A DNA stretch of 64,000 bases from Erinaceus europaeus. Taxonomy: Eukaryota > Chordata > Mammalia > Eulipotyphla > Erinaceidae. The notes beneath the pieces are model-generated. The model was not told the origin of the DNA. It searched no databases and worked only from the letters and a program-made list of their open reading frames with translations. The stretch is taken from contig NC_080175.1 of assembly GCF_950295315.1 (NCBI RefSeq), forward strand, positions 87,382,161 to 87,446,160, in the 5' to 3' direction. Shown here piece by piece: positions 34,214-44,700 of this stretch; position 1 is the stretch's first letter; every line of letters starts with the position of its first letter. The position numbers and the translations under genes were made by a program.

Positions 34214-35363
34214 CGAGACTGGCAGACTTTAACGATGAATCTTTAGTAACCGTCAGGCCACCCCATCAGCTGGGGCCCTATTTGGGGAGTCCTGAGATTC
34301 CCAAACAGACATGACAGGTCTAGACCTTGAATAAACCCCTCTCTTCATTGTTACTGTTCATCTCTATAAGGAACAACACAATAGACTCCTTTCTGGTCCC
34401 CCGTAGGAACTTGCCCTTAACTTGAATCAACAATGGTAGAGAATGTTCCATCTTCTGAAGGGAGGCTGGACAATATAATCTATGCTACACCTGAGGAAGA
34501 TGGGTACTGATATGGGTGCAGTTTGGAATGTTTTTACTTATGACCACAGAATGTGAGCTCAGATCTACAGGGATGCAGAGGTCCTAAGCTGAATATGGGC
34601 TCCTAAGCTGAATATGGGCTACAGATCACATCAAATTGATGGGGTTTACAATCAACAATATTTATACACCTTTCCCAGATTTGGGAACTACTCTCTTCCC
34701 TGATCCAGCTTTCTGGTTCTTCTGCCAACCATGACATCATCTCCCCAGACAATAATTAGGATCCACCTGCATATCAGATTTCAGGCTCAAGCAAAAAACA
34801 AAACAAAACAAACAAACAAACAAACAAAAAAACACTAGTATAGCCACAGGCCCTTTGGAATATAACTAAAAAATAGCTATGAGCTATCTACAAAACAAAG
34901 ATACACCCTCCCCCCAACTCTTCACCTGCACTATTCCAGCCTTTAGGTCCATGATTGGTCAACAATATTCATTTTGCTTTGTATGTTAACTCCCTTTTCA
35001 GCCACCAGGTTTCAGATGCTAGCAGGATGAAGACCAGACTTGACTGGATAGACAACCCCACCAATGTGTCCTGGAGCTCTGCTTCCCCAGAGCCCTTCCC
35101 CAATAGAGAAAGAGAGAGACAGGCTAGGAGTATGGATCGACCAGTCAATGCCCATGTTCAGCAGGGAAGCAATTATAGAAGCCAGACCTTCAGCCTTCTG
35201 CATCTCACAATGACCTTGGGTCCATGCTCCCAGAGGGTTAAAGAATAGGAAAGCTATCAGGGGAGGGGATGGGATACAGAGTTCTATTGGTGGGAAGTGT
35301 AAAGTTGTACCCCTATTATCCTATCCTTTAGTCAATGTTTCCTTTTTATTAAAAAAAAAAAAA
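34214..35363 (+). mobile_element. HAL1-like element, 1.15-kb insertion with target-site duplication
   Basis: The perfect 13-bp duplication AAGATTTACTCTT lies at 34201-34213 and 35364-35376. The copy is 5'-truncated within the family's middle (CCACCCCATCAGCTGGGGCC at about 34259). It includes an A/AAAC-rich stretch (34794-34832), the 3' unit with TAGCCACAGGCCCTTTGG, and the end TATCCTATCCTTTAGTCAAT plus A-tail. A 19-bp direct repeat sits at 34582-34619. Compared with 61 kb, about 215 bp of 3' UTR are missing. The 34955-35248 frame ends with the block shared among copies. Confidence 0.95.
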
Positions 35364-35376
35364 AAGATTTACTCTT

Positions 35377-35535
35377 GAACCAATAAGATGTCTAGTTCAC
35401 TTGAGAGGATGCTTGCTTCATCTTTTGCACAACCGAGATTCAAGTCTGACCCCTAGCACATTTGGAGAAGCTTTGGTGTTGTGTTGTCTTTTATTCTTTC
35501 TCTGTCTCTGTTTTCCTCTTTCTATGTGAGAAAGT
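35377..35535 (+). mobile_element. SINE (second subfamily)
   Basis: 'gatgtctagttcacttgaga' head, B box GAGATTCAAGTCTGACCCC, 'ggagaagctttggtgttgtg' and a pyrimidine tract. It lies right beside the HAL1-like insertion; the A-tail is short. Confidence 0.6.
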
Positions 35536-36650
35536 CCATACAGATCAGTGAACTCTTGGCAGTGATTAAAGAATGATTCACTCTCATTTAAAAATAGAAA
35601 TATATTTTATTAGAATTTCTAATTTATGGAGGATATAGAACATGCTGAATTTGCAGTCGCCTCTAACAGAAAATAAACACAGGGAGAAAGAAAAAAATTG
35701 ATTATGTCTCAATATCTCAATATGAAGTCAGATATTGAGAACTTCTCCCTCCTAAAAAAATATCTGAACTCTAAGTATATCAGTTCCCTTTAAGATTATT
35801 GGTTCCTTATCTACAAAGCTGAAACTTTGTCATTAATACGTACTGTTAAATGCAATGTTTAAATAAGAAAAGTTACTTTTATATACATATACTAGTTAAA
35901 AAGTGGTAAAGGAATATATAGTCACTGCTTCCTGAATCAATATAATGAAAACTAAGAAGTCCAAAATATAACAGAGCTGAAATCTTGATAGGTTGCAAAG
36001 CTATTTGAAAGAAAATTTACAACCTTAGTACTAAGCTGGATATATATTCACTACATCAAAATACAATGATTAGCTACAGTACAGTAAGAGTATTAATCAA
36101 TACCACGAAAGGTTTATTTTATTTCATAAAGAAGGAAATCATGCTGATTTGAAAAGAAAAAAACAGAAGTACTACTACACTTAATTTGTAATATGACATT
36201 ATTAGAGTCCTTCAAGACATGGAAATTAAAATAATTGCATTTCAGAGTTAGATAATCACCTCCATTTTCCCCTTACAAAATTTTTCTACAACTATCTTAC
36301 ACAAAGCTAAACAAAATCTTTAACTAATCACTTGAGATCTATTTAAAATAACTTCTTTTTCCAGCTATCAGCTATCATCTAAACACTAGAATTTTCCTCT
36401 CAGGCTCATTAGAATTCGAAGATTTGGAAAAAAGTGTGACTTTATCTAATTTCTCTCACAGATTTTCTTTATAACACCACAAATTTCACACTAGGAAAAA
36501 ATATGAAAATGGTCTTTGATAAAGCAACATTTGTTAAATAAGTTATGCCCCATGGCAACCAAATTGTATCATACAAGTAATATTTGCTTGTAATAATAAA
36601 ATCATAAAGCTTTCAGGAATAGAGAAATGCATGCCAATTATTTATCTGAA
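35536..36650. other. No gene seen
   Basis: AT-rich, repeat-poor sequence; nothing recognised. Confidence 0.6.
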
Positions 36651-36805
36651 AATAGAAGCTACATAGAAGAAAACACAGTTGACAAGATCTTTGACAGTCT
36701 TAGAGATATCTTTCAGGCTATATCTATAATAACGAGAACAACAATAAACAATGGAGCCCCTTCAAAATAAAAAGCTTCTGTACAGTGGAAGAAACCAAAC
36801 ATTAA
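36651..36805 (+). mobile_element. Short old L1 ORF2 fragment
   Basis: 'acaagatctttgacagtctt' and 'aataaaaagcttctgtacag' parallel the L1 ORF2 stretch at 10205-10340. Heavily decayed. Confidence 0.6.
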
Positions 36806-37249
36806 ACCCAATATTTGATAAATCGGCATTTCTCTTTGTGCAAATGCTTCATCAAAGAAATCTGTATGACATTATAAAGAAAGCCTGGACATAATTAAAA
36901 AGCCACCAACCTGAACCCTACCCCTCACCCCATCATGTGCTTCTATGCTGGTAGTTATCAATTTTTCTGCTGATGTTATCAACAGGGAGACTTCCAGGCA
37001 TTGTATAGTTTATCACGGAAGCAAATAATGCCATTCAGAAAGTATTTTGCCATAATAATCAACATTGCACTGGAGCTTTATGGGGGAGGGTAAGGTAATG
37101 TAGTCATGTCAAGCTAACTAATATGGATGCTTCTAACCTTCCACCAGAAAATGATTGGTATAAACCATACAGCCACATAAACATGTTTTTTTTGTTTGTT
37201 TGTTTGTTTCTACTGTTGCACATGATATAAATGTGTTTTTCACTTACTG
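36806..37249. other. No gene seen; (TTTG)n at 37193-37213
   Basis: A TTTG tetramer repeat is the only thing recognised. Confidence 0.6.
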
Positions 37250-37725
37250 TTGCTGTACTTACTGGTGCTGCACATGAGCACTATATGGCAGTAGTCTGAC
37301 TACCTGAACCTCTGGGTTGGCTGTCGACCCGACATGCGATAAGTATAAGCCTCTTGAGGTCAGAGGAGCTGCCTCTGCTGTCGTTTCTGGACTTGTGGGG
37401 CTGTGTTTGCTGTTTTGCTTCTTGATCCAGGGAGCTGTTGCTGCTCCTATCTTCAGAGTTGAACAGGGCTGTTGATCTAGGTAGCACTTGCTAATATGTA
37501 GAGCTGCTGACCAAAGGGGAGCTAGACTGAGCTGACTCTCTTTCAGAAGAAAGGGACATCTCTGCCTGCCTCGCTACTCCAGGTCTCCTTTCGGCTTACA
37601 CCACCCATACACCCCTGATCAGAAAGAAGTAACTAACAGATGGCAGGATTTGACAATCATACCTCATACCGTGAGACCTCCAACGCTTAGTATATGAAAG
37701 AGGCAAAAAAAAAAAAAAAAAAAAA
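37250..37725 (+). mobile_element. Unclassified poly-A-tailed block
   Basis: About 455 bp with clearly higher G+C than the surroundings and several retained CpG sites (CTGTCGACCCGACATGCG at about 37321) end in an A21 run at 37705-37725. This looks like a retroposed sequence such as a 5'-truncated element or processed transcript. It does not resemble the SINE, L1 or HAL1-like copies here. A minus-strand 68-codon frame (37281-37487) is Ser/Gln-rich with no known domain. I found no duplication. Confidence 0.45.
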
Positions 37726-38279
37726 TCAATCCTCTGCAATGAGCTTCACTTTAAATATGAGCAACCACACCTAAATAATGCAGCATAATTCCTTTAGTGA
37801 ATATTTTTAGGTGGGGGAGAAGCCAGTCTCTGTCTCTCCCTCTCTCTCTATTTCTGTCACCACCAGTAAAAGCCAGTCCTAACTTCACTGGGGCATATTA
37901 GATAGATACTAGATAAATAGCCTTAATTTATTCTCATTATTCTCCATTTGAATTATAGCTACCCAAATTGAAGGAATTCAAAGTAAATTATACCTGCATA
38001 TGCCATCAGAAGAAGAAACATAATTTTATCCTCTAGCGACTCTGACTCTTTCCATTTATGAACCCCAGCTAGGTGAGAGACTATTTAAGTTACTGTCGCT
38101 CTTCCTGTCTCATTCTAACGTTTCAATTAGGGCCATGATACCCTAAATTTAAATCCTCTAACCCAAAAAAGTTAGGACCCAGAATACATGGATTTAACAT
38201 ACAATTGTATTGAAAAGTAAATATTTGTCATTTGTCATCATCCATATTTCATTGCTCCTGTCTGGCTTTTTTTTTTTTT
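37726..38279. other. No gene seen
   Basis: A pyrimidine-rich patch at 37828-37860 (CTCTGTCTCTCCCTCTCTCT) may be SINE residue; otherwise unassigned. A T18 run at 38265-38282 is the tail of the next SINE. Confidence 0.55.
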
Positions 38280-38416
38280 TTTTAAATCAAGCCATAGAGA
38301 GTAAGAGCAAGTGACAACACACTTCCTCCAATTCTCTGAGGCCAAGTTCAAACCCCAGTCATGCCCGTGGAAAAGCCAGCATCCTACATCCTATCCACGC
38401 GAGCTACTTTGCTGGA
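38280..38416 (-). mobile_element. Decayed SINE (second subfamily)
   Basis: T-run, 'caagccatagagagtaagag', 'gaggccaagttcaaacccca' (degraded B box) and head 'tatccacgcgagctactttg' on the minus strand. Confidence 0.6.
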
Positions 38417-38434
38417 CAAAAAGTGATAATTAGA

Positions 38435-38855
38435 TAGCCAGTAGTTCTGGTGGTGGGAACTGTGTGAAGTTGTACCTCTCTTATCCTATGGTTTTGTCAG
38501 TGTTTCCTTTTTTTTAAACATTTATTTTCTTTTTTTTTGTTGCCCTTATTTTTTTATTGTTGTTATTGTTGTTATTGCTGTCTTCGTTGTTAGGGCAGAG
38601 AGAAATGGAAAGAGGAGGGGAAGACAGAGAGGAGGAGAGGAATATAGACACCTACAGACCTGCTTCACCGCCCGTGAAAGCTACTCCCCTGCAGGTAGAG
38701 AGCTGGGGGAGGGGAAGGGGGTTCCAACCAGGATTCTTACGCCTGACCTTGCACTTTGCGCCATGTGCGCTTAACCCGCTGCTGCGGCTACCACCGACTC
38801 CCCAGTGTTTCCATTTTATAAATAAATTAAAATAATAAATAAACAAATAAATAAA
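38435..38855 (+). mobile_element. HAL1-like 3' end, split by a SINE
   Basis: Only about 120 bp of the family end are present: TAGTTCTGGTGGTGGGAACT, TTATCCTATGGTTTTGTCAG and, past the SINE, CATTTTATAAATAAATTAAA. The 11-bp duplication TGATAATTAGA lies at 38424-38434 and 38856-38866. A type A SINE sits inside it. Confidence 0.9.
38508..38802 (-). mobile_element. SINE (type A) nested in the HAL1-like end
   Basis: Minus-strand type A copy with the usual CAA/TAA tail, ACCTGCAG-region core and head. CAGTGTTTCC at 38498-38507 and 38803-38812 is its 10-bp duplication. The B-box region carries a G-rich insertion (GGGGGAGGGGAAGGGGGTTC). Confidence 0.9.
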
Positions 38856-38866
38856 TGATAATTAGA

Positions 38867-39984
38867 GGAGCTTGATCAAGTTCATAAACCAAAGGCAGGG
38901 AATATGAAGATTTTTAAATGTTATTTTCAAATGATTTGGATACATTCTAGGGCAGTTTTTACTGGAATACAAACTTTGTAACACATAGATATTACTTATA
39001 ACCTTAGTAGATGATAGCAGAAGTAGTTACAACACTGATTTGATTATAAGCACTGGACTAGCACTCTTGTTTGCCATGAGTAATTGTTTTATAGTGGCAT
39101 CTTCCTCTGCTTTGATCTTCTACTTAACACTTTCCTTTGTATTGATAGTACTCTTTGTTTAGTCAATTTTCCAGGAAAAAAAAAATAAGTGATTTCGGAA
39201 CACTGAAACTGAATATACTATTGCTTTGCCTTATTGACACTACAGTGTCAATCATGACATGACTTTTATACAATGTCCTATAGTTCTAGAGGCATTATGA
39301 AATTTTGTAATTACACAATACATAACCATCATGTGTTAAACTTTATATTTTATCTGAGGAGTCAGGCCTAGTCACAAATATCTTAGAATGTAATGGAAAA
39401 ACTCATTCCTAGAATAGTGCAAATATATTAGGAAAAATTCCAAGTGAAAAAAAAGTTATACAGAGTAATAAACTATATTTCAAGTTCCACTAAAAAATAG
39501 CAGTATCATCTTTTTATTTCTTTGTTGGATTCAGGATGTTTGAAATGATAGATAAACACTGCCTTTTGGAATGTACTTTTCTGCTGAGTAGGACAAAATA
39601 CATTTTCAATATTTTGAATAAGATGAGGAAGTGATACAGATGTTTATTTTCGATATTTGTTGTCAACCTTCCTCAGATTGCTACAGAGAGAAGTTGAGGG
39701 GATCACTTTGTATTGTGCAACAGACAAGTTAACCATTTTTGTCTTCTAACAGAAGGCTCCACTATTGTAACCAATCAGAAAATTACACCCTTTTAAAAAT
39801 CTTATTATTTTTTTAATAGCTGAGTCTTCTATAGTGGAAGGAGGTAAGAATTTGTTTGTTGGTGAAGTGAAGTGTACTGACAACTGTCTTGGGGAGCTGT
39901 GTACCTTATGATAGCAGGAGTCTCTTAAATAAATGTTACTCGGTAAAATGATCTGGTTTTTGAAAAAATGCTCAACTGGCAGAG
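38867..39984. other. No gene seen
   Basis: AT-rich, repeat-poor sequence; nothing recognised. Confidence 0.6.
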
Positions 39985-40200
39985 ATGAAATTGGGCGCAG
40001 TTGGTGACCTGGTTGAGTGCACATATTACAATGCATAAGGACCCGGGTTCGAGCCCCCAGTCCCCACCCGCAGGGGGGAAAGCTTTGCAAGTGGTGAAGC
40101 AGGGCTGCAGGTGTCTCTCTTCCTCTCTATATTCCCATCCCATCTCAATTTCTGGCTGTCTCTATCCAATAAATAAAGATAATAAAACATTTTTTAAAAA
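39985..40200 (+). mobile_element. tRNA-derived SINE (type B)
   Basis: Head 'gttggtgacctggttgagtg', perfect B box CCGGGTTCGAGCCCCC, CCCGCAGGGGGGAAAGCTTT core and the CCAATAAATAAAGATAATAA tail. Well preserved. Confidence 0.9.
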
Positions 40201-40499
40201 GAAATTATTTAATATCAAGTTTCTTTGGCTACCAGATATGGATATGAATTTACAGGTTAAGATGATAGGAAACTTATTCTTAAAAAGAATATTATAGATT
40301 AATTTTCATATAAAATAGCTGGCACAAGTTAGTTTAGGTTGAATGCCTGTAATCATCATGTGCACAGTGAATATCATTTTAATATAACTTTAGATGAAGT
40401 ATATTCAGGCAATCTCATCTGATCTTGAATATACATTTGACAAGATAAGAGACCTATAACAATCAAATATTCTACTAAATCAAATTAAAATTTAATCTT

Positions 40500-40822
40500 C
40501 AAGATATAAAGCAGAACAAATTGTTCAGTAGTCAGGAACCTAAAGGTAAGATTATTGCAGAAGAGATTTGGGGTCTCTGTTTTGGAAAAAGCCAGTAGGT
40601 CTATTTTGGTTATATTCCAAGGGGCCCATGACTTTGCTAGTTTTTGCCTGAGTCTGACAGCTAACATGCAGGTGGATGCAAGGTATTGTCTGGGGAGATA
40701 GTGTCAGAGTTTAAAAAAGGACTAAAAAGCTGGATCAGGGAAGAGAGTAGCTCCCACATCTGGGAAAAGTATATAAGTACCTTTAACTGTAAACCCCATT
40801 GATTTGATCTGGGGCCCATATT
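40500..40822 (-). mobile_element. HAL1-like element, central fragment
   Basis: Minus-strand match to 34625-34995 of the 34-kb copy: complements of 'gctggatcagggaagagagt', 'tgtctggggagatagtgtca' and, at the 3' side, of the TTTGTTCTGCTTTATATCTT seen at 4730-4749. It lacks both the 5' half and the poly-A end. Between the two segments it carries 'atgggccccttggaatata' where the 34-kb copy has 'cacaggccctttggaatata'. Confidence 0.85.
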
Positions 40823-40944
40823 AATCACAGGAGACTGTGTAACCCATACATTAAATTTCACAAATATATTATGTACATATGGATTAATAATATGTTTGTA
40901 AGTCTCAACAACTCCAAAGAAACATTTTAAAGAAAAGATATAAA

Positions 40945-41262
40945 TCAATATTCATTCATTCATTCATCCATTCATGTGATAGAGACAGAGGGAAATTTAG
41001 AAGGGAGGGGCAATAGAGAGGGAAAGAGAGGGGGCCAGGCAGAAGCACACCTGATTAAGTGCACACATTACAGTGTGCAAGACCCAGATTCAAGCCCCTG
41101 GTTCCTACCTGCAGGAGGAAAGCTTCATGAGTGGTGAAGCAGGGCTACAGATATCTCTCTGTCTCTTTCTCTCTCTATCTCCCCTTTTCAATTTCTCTGT
41201 GTCTCTATCCAATAGTAAATGAATTTTTAAATTTAAAAGAGAAGGAAAAAAACAGAGAGATG

Positions 41263-41264
<2 letters not shown>
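40945..41264 (-). mobile_element. SINE remnant interrupted by another SINE
   Basis: (ATTC)n and 'gtgatagagacagagggaaa' to 'gagagggaaagagag' form the tail half of a minus-strand SINE; 'gaggcagagagatgcctg'-like sequence resumes after the inner element and dissolves into a (TG)n repeat at 41265. Confidence 0.6.
41031..41225 (+). mobile_element. tRNA-derived SINE (type B), nested
   Basis: GGGGCCAGGCAGAAGCACAC head, B box CCCAGATTCAAGCCCC, TACCTGCAGGAGGAAAGCTT core and the tail CCAATAGTAAATG. Confidence 0.88.
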
Positions 41265-41311
<47 letters not shown>

Positions 41312-41312
41312 G
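41265..41312. repeat. (TG)n microsatellite
   Basis: About 24 TG units with two TA interruptions near the end; placed where the outer SINE would continue. Confidence 0.95.
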
Positions 41313-41344
41313 ATTAATCATTGGTTAATATGTACTGATTGAAG

Positions 41345-41517
41345 TTTATTTTATTTTTTAAACATTCTATTTATTTATTAATGAGAAAAATAGGAGGAGA
41401 GAGAGAGAAAAAAAACCCAGAAATCATTCTGGCACATGTGCTGCCAGGGATTGAACTCTGGACCTCATGCTGAAGAGTCGAATCCTTTATCCCCTCTGCC
41501 ATCTCCCTGACCACATG
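41345..41517 (-). mobile_element. SINE (second subfamily)
   Basis: Minus strand: T-rich tail, 'aatgagaaaaataggaggag', 'tgctgccagggattgaactc' (B-box region) and head 'tctgccatctccctgaccac'. Confidence 0.75.
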
Positions 41518-43020
41518 ACTGAAGTTTATAACAAGAGAGGACAGTGGTGCATCATTGTAAAGGGACAAAGATGATGCAGATCATGTATTGGCCTTGAGAT
41601 GGGAATTTAGCCTGATGCTTTATGGAACTGGAATAGAAGTGTATGTTCTGTCTTGGCTGTCCTTAGACTAATTCTATACACACTCTGAGTTCTTTCACAT
41701 AATTATTGCTCTGTATTTCCTTCTGATAGACCCAGTGGAGGAAGAAGTAAGGAAAGAAAGGAGATCCAAGTCCATTTTCTTGGAAGTTAACTTGCTAGAG
41801 ATCTCAGGTAATAAACCTACAGGCTATAGAGCAGTAAACATTTAAAGAAAGTGTCCGCATGTGGGTGGCTATAGAGCAGTAAACATTTAAAGAAAGTGTC
41901 CGCATGTGGGTGGCACTTACAGCATACACTGAGGTGGAGGAAACATGACTAGGGCTACTCCTCCTTAAAATCTTATAAAACCTCCTCTTCAAAGAGATTT
42001 ATGAACAATGTAAACTAAATAATTCATGGGATTGCAGATGCCAGTCCAAATAGCCTTTTCATTTTCAAGGTTTCAGTTTGCAGAACTGTGATCAAAAGCC
42101 TTCATCAGTCATGATAGTTGCATTTGTCCTCACTCCAAACAAACTGTATTTGCATGTGAATGTTTTTCATTGAAATGAGATATATAATATGCCAGCCAAG
42201 ACCCAACTAAAAGGCATTTTATGCCATTTAAATTCAGTCAAATTAAAGGCAGAATGCAACCTAAAAGGTCTACTCTCAGAACAGTAATTTGACACATCAT
42301 AAATAAGAACCATTTTTTTGTTAGCATAGGTTCAGCACTTGTCAGAAAATTGTACACAGCCATATTAACAAAGTGCTGCCTCTTAGGGAGAAATAAACTA
42401 TAAGGAAAACCTTGTAAGTAAAGCAACACAACACACACAGAGTGTAATATAATGTCACTAGTTCAAGGTTGACATTTTTCATTGGTATTTATAGAAGAGG
42501 GAAGGGAACATCTTAACCTGTTTAAATGCTGAAAGAAATAGTAAAATACAATGTTTTGTTTAAAATTTAAAGTAAAACTCATGTTTAGGACTAGCAAAAA
42601 TACTGATTGTTGTTTTTATTGTTGTTGTTGTTTAGTTTAGAAAGTGATTTTCCCTTATCCATTTTATCCTTAATTTGGATACTGGATTTGTTTGGTGAAA
42701 TAATTATAAACTAGTCAAACATATCAATGTTAGAAAATATTTTAATGCATTTTTAAAGACCTTGGTGATGTGGGGACTAGCATTTTTATGAAAGATTATA
42801 AACAGATGTTATGAATGGTTTTCTCGTTCTCACTGAGTAAAAGAAACATTGAATTACACATACTGAGAACATTTTTTTTCATGAAAATTGACAATTGACT
42901 ATCCCTCTGAATTAGGCAAAACACTAAAATCAACAGACTAGAGAAAGCTTTAGAAAAAAAAAAGCGAGAGCACAGGATATTGATAATTTAAACTGTCCCA
43001 GAATTCATCCCATTTGCTTA
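41518..43020. other. No gene seen; contains a perfect 45-bp duplication
   Basis: The tandem duplication is listed separately. The part at about 42010-42450 has balanced, non-repetitive sequence with an octamer-like ATTTGCAT; I mention it only as possible conserved non-coding DNA. Confidence 0.55.
41822..41911. repeat. Perfect 45-bp tandem duplication
   Basis: Two identical 45-bp units (41822-41866 and 41867-41911) start GGCTATAGAGCAGTAAACAT and end CGCATGTGGGT. The absence of any difference suggests a recent event or an assembly/polymorphic difference. Because 45 is a multiple of three, it also yields a repeated peptide in a 62-codon minus-strand frame, which I do not consider a gene. Confidence 0.97.
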
Positions 43021-43024
43021 TAAG

Positions 43025-43175
43025 TTCCCCTCAATTGAGGACTGGAGGTAGAACAGTAGAATATAGAGGTTACAAGTTCAAGGCTCGAAGTTCTGTGATT
43101 GACACTGTATAAGGCAGAGTGAAGTTATGATTCTGTCATTCCCTATCCCTAATTAATAAATGTATAAATATTTTA
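43025..43175 (+). mobile_element. Decayed SINE (second subfamily)
   Basis: 'gactggaggtagaacagtag' head, 'gttctgtgattgacactgta' B-box region, 'aaggcagagtgaagttatga' and AATTAATAAATG tail. Confidence 0.6.
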
Positions 43176-43195
43176 GAGATAATAAAACGGTTGCT

Positions 43196-43320
43196 TGGGT
43201 GTTGACACAGTGGTTAGGATACTAGACTCCAAAGCTTTTTAGTTCAATCCTTGGGATTGCCTGTAACAGAGTGATGCTCTGATTCTTATTCTCGTCTTTC
43301 TCTCATGTTAATAAATAGGT
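43196..43320 (+). mobile_element. Decayed SINE (second subfamily)
   Basis: Head 'gggtgttgacacagtggtta', B box TTAGTTCAATCCTTGGG, 'cagagtgatgctctgattct' and a GTTAATAAATAGG tail. It stands immediately upstream of another SINE. Confidence 0.65.
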
Positions 43321-43325
43321 ATTGG

Positions 43326-43575
43326 GGGGGGAGGGCCAGGCTGTGGCACATTTGGTAAATGTAGGTTCAAGGCTCTAGTTCCCAGCTGCAAGAAAGAAGC
43401 TTAAGGATTAGTAGAATAGTGCTGAAGATAGCTCTCTTTCTCTTTCCCTTCCACCGCCATCTCTGACTCTGTCTCTATCAAGAATAAGAAAAAAGGGGGG
43501 AGGGGAGGTATCACCTGGAGCAGTGTGTTGAGCCCCAGTGATAACAGTGTTTGCAATAAGTAAATACATAAATAA
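43326..43575 (+). mobile_element. SINE (type B) with extra 3' module
   Basis: G-run, GAGGGCCAGGCTGTGGCACA head, shortened B-box region ('gtaggttcaaggctctagtt'), pyrimidine tract, then the module 'cacctggagcagtgtgttga' and 'gccccagtgataacagtgtt' with a TAAATA tail. Confidence 0.8.
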
Positions 43576-44178
43576 ATCTTGAAATAATGACAGTAAAATA
43601 AGTCCTCCATATCCAGCCTGTGCATAGTTGGGGGCTTATGTAGGTATTACATAGATTTATATACAACATAGATCTGTTTGTTCATATGTACTGAGGCATA
43701 TCTATACAATCATCTTTCTGAAAACATCAAATTCTTTATCATTTCTGAGCCCTCAACAATATTATGAAGAGCATTATGTAATCGTATTTCCACATTTATC
43801 TGTTTTCATAATGGCTGGAGAGTTCCTTATTAATTTTTGCATTTGCATTGTTTTTTATCTACTAAAGAAGTCACATAATTATAATAGGAAGTACGTGACA
43901 CCCCCCAAAAGAAGGTCTCTAGCTATCTGCTATCAGTGCTCAATTTCTACTTACATTTTGAATTAACGATTTGATTTCATAAAGGTATAAATGCCTGTAA
44001 CTATATCATTTCCCCACTACCAAACCTGAGAAAACTGAAGTTTTAAGCATTTTCCCCAGTTCTTCATTTTATAAAATATAAAAAACAAATTCCAAATAAA
44101 AAAAATCCTTCACAACTGGTTACCATGATTTTTGTGATACTTCCCAAATGGATGAGATCCGGCAAGTAGGGGAAAAGT
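43576..44178. other. No gene seen
   Basis: Nothing recognised. Confidence 0.6.
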
Positions 44179-44199
44179 CTAGATTATTGATATTTTTAA

Positions 44200-44481
44200 T
44201 ATTTATTTATTTTCCTTTTTGTTGCCATTGTTGTTTTTTATTATTGTTATAGCTATTATTGTTGTTGTTACTGATGCTGTCATTTTCGATAGGACAGAGA
44301 GAAATGGAGAGAGGAGGGGAAGACAGAAAGGAGGAGAGAAAGATAGACACCTGCAGACCTGCTTCACCGCCTGTGAAGCGAACCCCTGCAGGTGGGGAGC
44401 CAGGGCTCAAACCGGGATCCTTACACAGGTCCTTGTGCTTTGCGCCACATGCTCTTAACCCGCTGCACTACCGCCAGACTC
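44200..44481 (-). mobile_element. Full-length SINE (type A)
   Basis: Minus-strand type A copy with all parts. CTAGATTATTGATATTTTTA before and CTAGATTACTGACATTTTAG after it are an imperfect target-site duplication. Confidence 0.92.
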
Positions 44482-44581
44482 CCTAGATTACTGACATTTT
44501 AGCACTTTCTATTCATGGCACATGTTACTAGAAAGATCGAAATAACCATAAAGATATTTTTAGCTAAAAGATAAATGACAT

Positions 44582-44700
44582 GGGGGAAGCTTCACAAGCA
44601 GTGAAGCACATCTGCTGGTGTCTCTCTATGTCCACATTTCTGCATTTCTCTCTGCTCTAGCCAATAAAACAGAATAATAACGATAAATAATTAAAATATA
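44582..44700 (+). mobile_element. 5'-truncated SINE
   Basis: It starts at GGGGGAAGCTTCACAAGCAG and lacks the tRNA-like head. 'ctgctggtgtctctctatgt', 'ctctagccaataaaacagaa' and the tail follow. Confidence 0.75.
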
